Assembly: GCA_021399435.1 (NCBI GenBank)
Contig: JAJTUP010000044.1
Location: 496,001-560,000 of the forward strand
Origin: Diaporthe sp. PMI_573
Lineage: Eukaryota > Ascomycota > Sordariomycetes > Diaporthales > Diaporthaceae
Length of the DNA: 64,000 nucleotides
Direction: 5' to 3'
The notes under the pieces are model-generated. The model had not been told where the DNA came from and did not search any database. It was given only the letters and a program-made list of their open reading frames with translations. This document shows positions 62,301 to 64,000 of this stretch, piece after piece (the first letter of the stretch is position 1; each line of letters begins with the position of its first letter). The translations under genes and the position numbers were made by a program.

Positions 62301-63733
62301 TCAGAAGTACAGGTCTTCCGCCTTCTGCCGCCTGCGTCCCCGGCCATCGAGCTCACCAGCAAACAGCTCCTTTCCAGCGTTGAGATTGCCGCCAAGCTTT
62401 TCCGGGAACAGCTCCTTCTTGTTCGCGCTGCCCTTGATCGAGATTCCCTGCTGTGCGGCCAGACCCTTGATTGAGATGCCGTTACTGGGGTCCGTTACGC
62501 GATCTGCAAAGTTGATGGTTACCATCTTGATTCTTTGGCTTGGTGCCTGAGAGCGAAACGCAGAGAAAGAAGAGGGAAACTCAGCACTGCCGTCGTAGGA
62601 AAGTCGTAGCATACCGGCGAGTACATCTGCGGGTACTTGGTCCATTTGTGCCTTGCTCCCATTTGATACCTTGTTGGGGAACAACTCTCTGATGCTGTGG
62701 GTAGGTCTGCTGGAGATGCGCTCCTTGAGCGACCGCGCCGTGACGCGATTGCGCTGTACCTCCCTATCCTTTGCGAGATCATCCATCATCGCGTCCCGCT
62801 CATCGCGCGCCGGAGACCGAGATCGATCGCGAGAGGATGCTTCCCGCTCTGAACGAAGTGCGTCCCGGGGCTTCTTGTTGGGAAAGAGCTCTTTGCCGGC
62901 GTTGAGGGGTCTGTACCGGTCCGACTCTGCTGGGTCTGACGGTGATCGTGAATCACGTCGTCGGCGTCCCCTCGGTGTGTCATGTCGAGCGCGCGCTCCC
63001 GTATCGTCATCGTAGAGACTGACATCGAACGGCTCACGCTCGTCCTCGTTGCGGTCGTCGTACCTGCCTCTCCCACTTCGTCGGTATCCTCCCCTATCCT
63101 CCCGGTCACGGTATCTCCTGTCTCGGCCCTCGCGTCGGCGCCTGCCTTCCTCTGTCTCCGGGTCCCATTCTGGGTTCAAGAGGTAGAACCTGCTTCTTTG
63201 TGCCGCGCCCTTGACTTTCCTGTCGGATTCCAGGGTGAAACGCACTTGCAGAGCGACCTCTGGCTTCTCGGGAATTGGCTTGACGGGCAGAACCTCGAGG
63301 GGCGAGAGTTGAGTCACATCCAAGATCTCAACGGCTGCGAGGAGTTTGAGGGCGTCCTGGGCGGCGGATTCGGAGTTGAAGACAAGGTTGGCAGAGGAGT
63401 CGTCCACCCACCCGATGCGGTCGGCGCCCTTACCTCCGACATTTGCGGAGACATACTGCTTGAGTTGGGTTTCGTCTAGCACCTCGAGGCCCCGAATATG
63501 GACTTTATTTGGTTGGATGGTTGCCGAAATGTCGCCCGTTGGCTCGTTGTTGACGGGTTCCTCCACCTCGCCATCCTCCTGGAATATATGTGATGAGTCT
63601 TTGGCCAGCTTACTCCGTTTCCTTCTCACGTCTGACGAACCTGTTGATCGTCGCCGACTAATATGTCCGCAACCTCGTGCCCCTCCGTTGGCACGTCGAC
63701 TGCGTCGCCCATCTCGATGTCAAAGTCATCCAT
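62301..63733 (-). CDS. Nuclear cap-binding protein subunit 3-like (NCBP3 family) (456 aa)
   Basis: mRNA cap-binding/export factor family defined by an RRM-like N-terminal domain. Exon 1 (63641-63733, MDDFDIEMGDAVDVPTEGHE) joins exon 2 (62301-63578) across a 62-bp intron (donor GTTCGT, acceptor TTCCAG). The RRM-like part reads VHIRGLEVLDETQLKQYV and DRIGWVDDSSANLVFNSESA (the WxDDSS block is diagnostic), then RFYLLNPEWDPETEEG. A long Arg/Asp/Glu/Ser-rich region follows, with four copies of a KELFP/RELFP motif (for example LNAGKELFPNKKPRD) and the end NPSNGISIKG-type block (INFADRVTDPSNGISIKG). The RELFP repeats are probably short linear motifs for a partner. Intact. Confidence 0.85.
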
Positions 63734-64000
63734 GTTTGCAGCGGGAGCCTTGCAGGCGACTGGTTCTGGATACGATCTGAGGAGTGTTCGGGCGAGGACA
63801 GAAGAAGCGAAGTAGTTTTGCGAAGGAAGCCGTCGCCTGATTGGAAAACTCGGGGTGTATGGATGTGTATGTTTTGAAGAATTCGGTGTTTGCTGGCAAG
63901 ATTGCCGTAGCTGAGCGTGGAGCGGAAGTAGAAGCCAGGCTGAGGTAGAATGGTCGTTGTTGTATTACACTAAGAAAGGGTAGCCGTTGGCGACTATTGA
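63734..64000. other. 5' region of the NCBP3-like gene
   Basis: 267 bp upstream of its ATG to the window end; no element recognised. Confidence 0.4.

Noticed and set aside
62301..62700. A further intron in the NCBP3-like gene between GTATGC and CTCTCAG (about 62537-62612)
   Set aside because: Removing it changes the frame and destroys the conserved INFADRVTDPSNGISIKG end, so the continuous reading was kept.

Overview
The window is nuclear DNA from a filamentous ascomycete (Pezizomycotina). It shows short spliceosomal introns (50-105 bp, GTATGT/GTAAGT-type donors, CTAAC/CTGAC-like branch points), Zn2Cys6 and ATF-type bZIP regulators, a conidiation KGG-repeat protein, a NACHT/NLR remnant, and fungal hAT, Ty3/gypsy and LINE relics. 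No tRNA, rRNA or CRISPR was seen.

Layout. Both ends carry conserved housekeeping genes: aspartyl-tRNA synthetase (1-1152, running off the left edge) and an NCBP3-like cap-binding protein (62301-63733). Between them lies about 60 kb of accessory sequence.
3.5-12 kb: an intact SDR, a broken FAD monooxygenase, a KGG/Con-10 gene, a flavin monooxygenase with one in-frame stop, and a membrane-anchored Cys-rich protein.
12.5-14 kb: two hAT relics.
15.5-18.1 kb: a head-to-head pair of paralogous Zn2Cys6 genes, one with a stop at a zinc-ligand cysteine.
18.6-20.8 kb: amidase and alpha/beta-hydrolase relics.
22.3-25.4 kb: an intact cluster of ATF-type bZIP, minimal Zn2Cys6 protein and mitochondrial-type SDR.
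25.8-30 kb: phosphatidylserine decarboxylase and LINE relics and a zinc-knuckle remnant.
30.6-35 kb: an unknown protein and a divergent pair encoding Gln-rich proteins with a shared alternating C-terminal strand motif, flanking a truncated third family and a 29-bp hairpin.
35.4-38.2 kb: hAT and gypsy relics.
40-44 kb: a GRF-type zinc-ribbon relic, a nuclease-fold-like gene, telomere-like repeats, an 18-bp minisatellite and an intact F-box-like gene.
44.4-51.5 kb: a small conserved ORF, hAT relics, an NLR relic, an acidic-tailed protein and a kinase C-lobe.
52.5-62.1 kb: a relic of the first SDR, a second ATF-type bZIP, RING2, KGG and beta-lactamase relics, unknown ORFs and a 5'-truncated TBP copy.

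The genes do not form an obvious pathway. The region reads as a rapidly turning-over accessory block in which duplicated pieces of host genes decay by small indels and deletions rather than by dense C-to-T change. The candidates most worth following are the alternating-strand protein pair at 31.9-35.0 kb, the two inverted paralog pairs, the minisatellite leader gene, and the motif arrays beside the hAT 3' remnants. All splice assignments are read by eye; none has been tested with transcripts.
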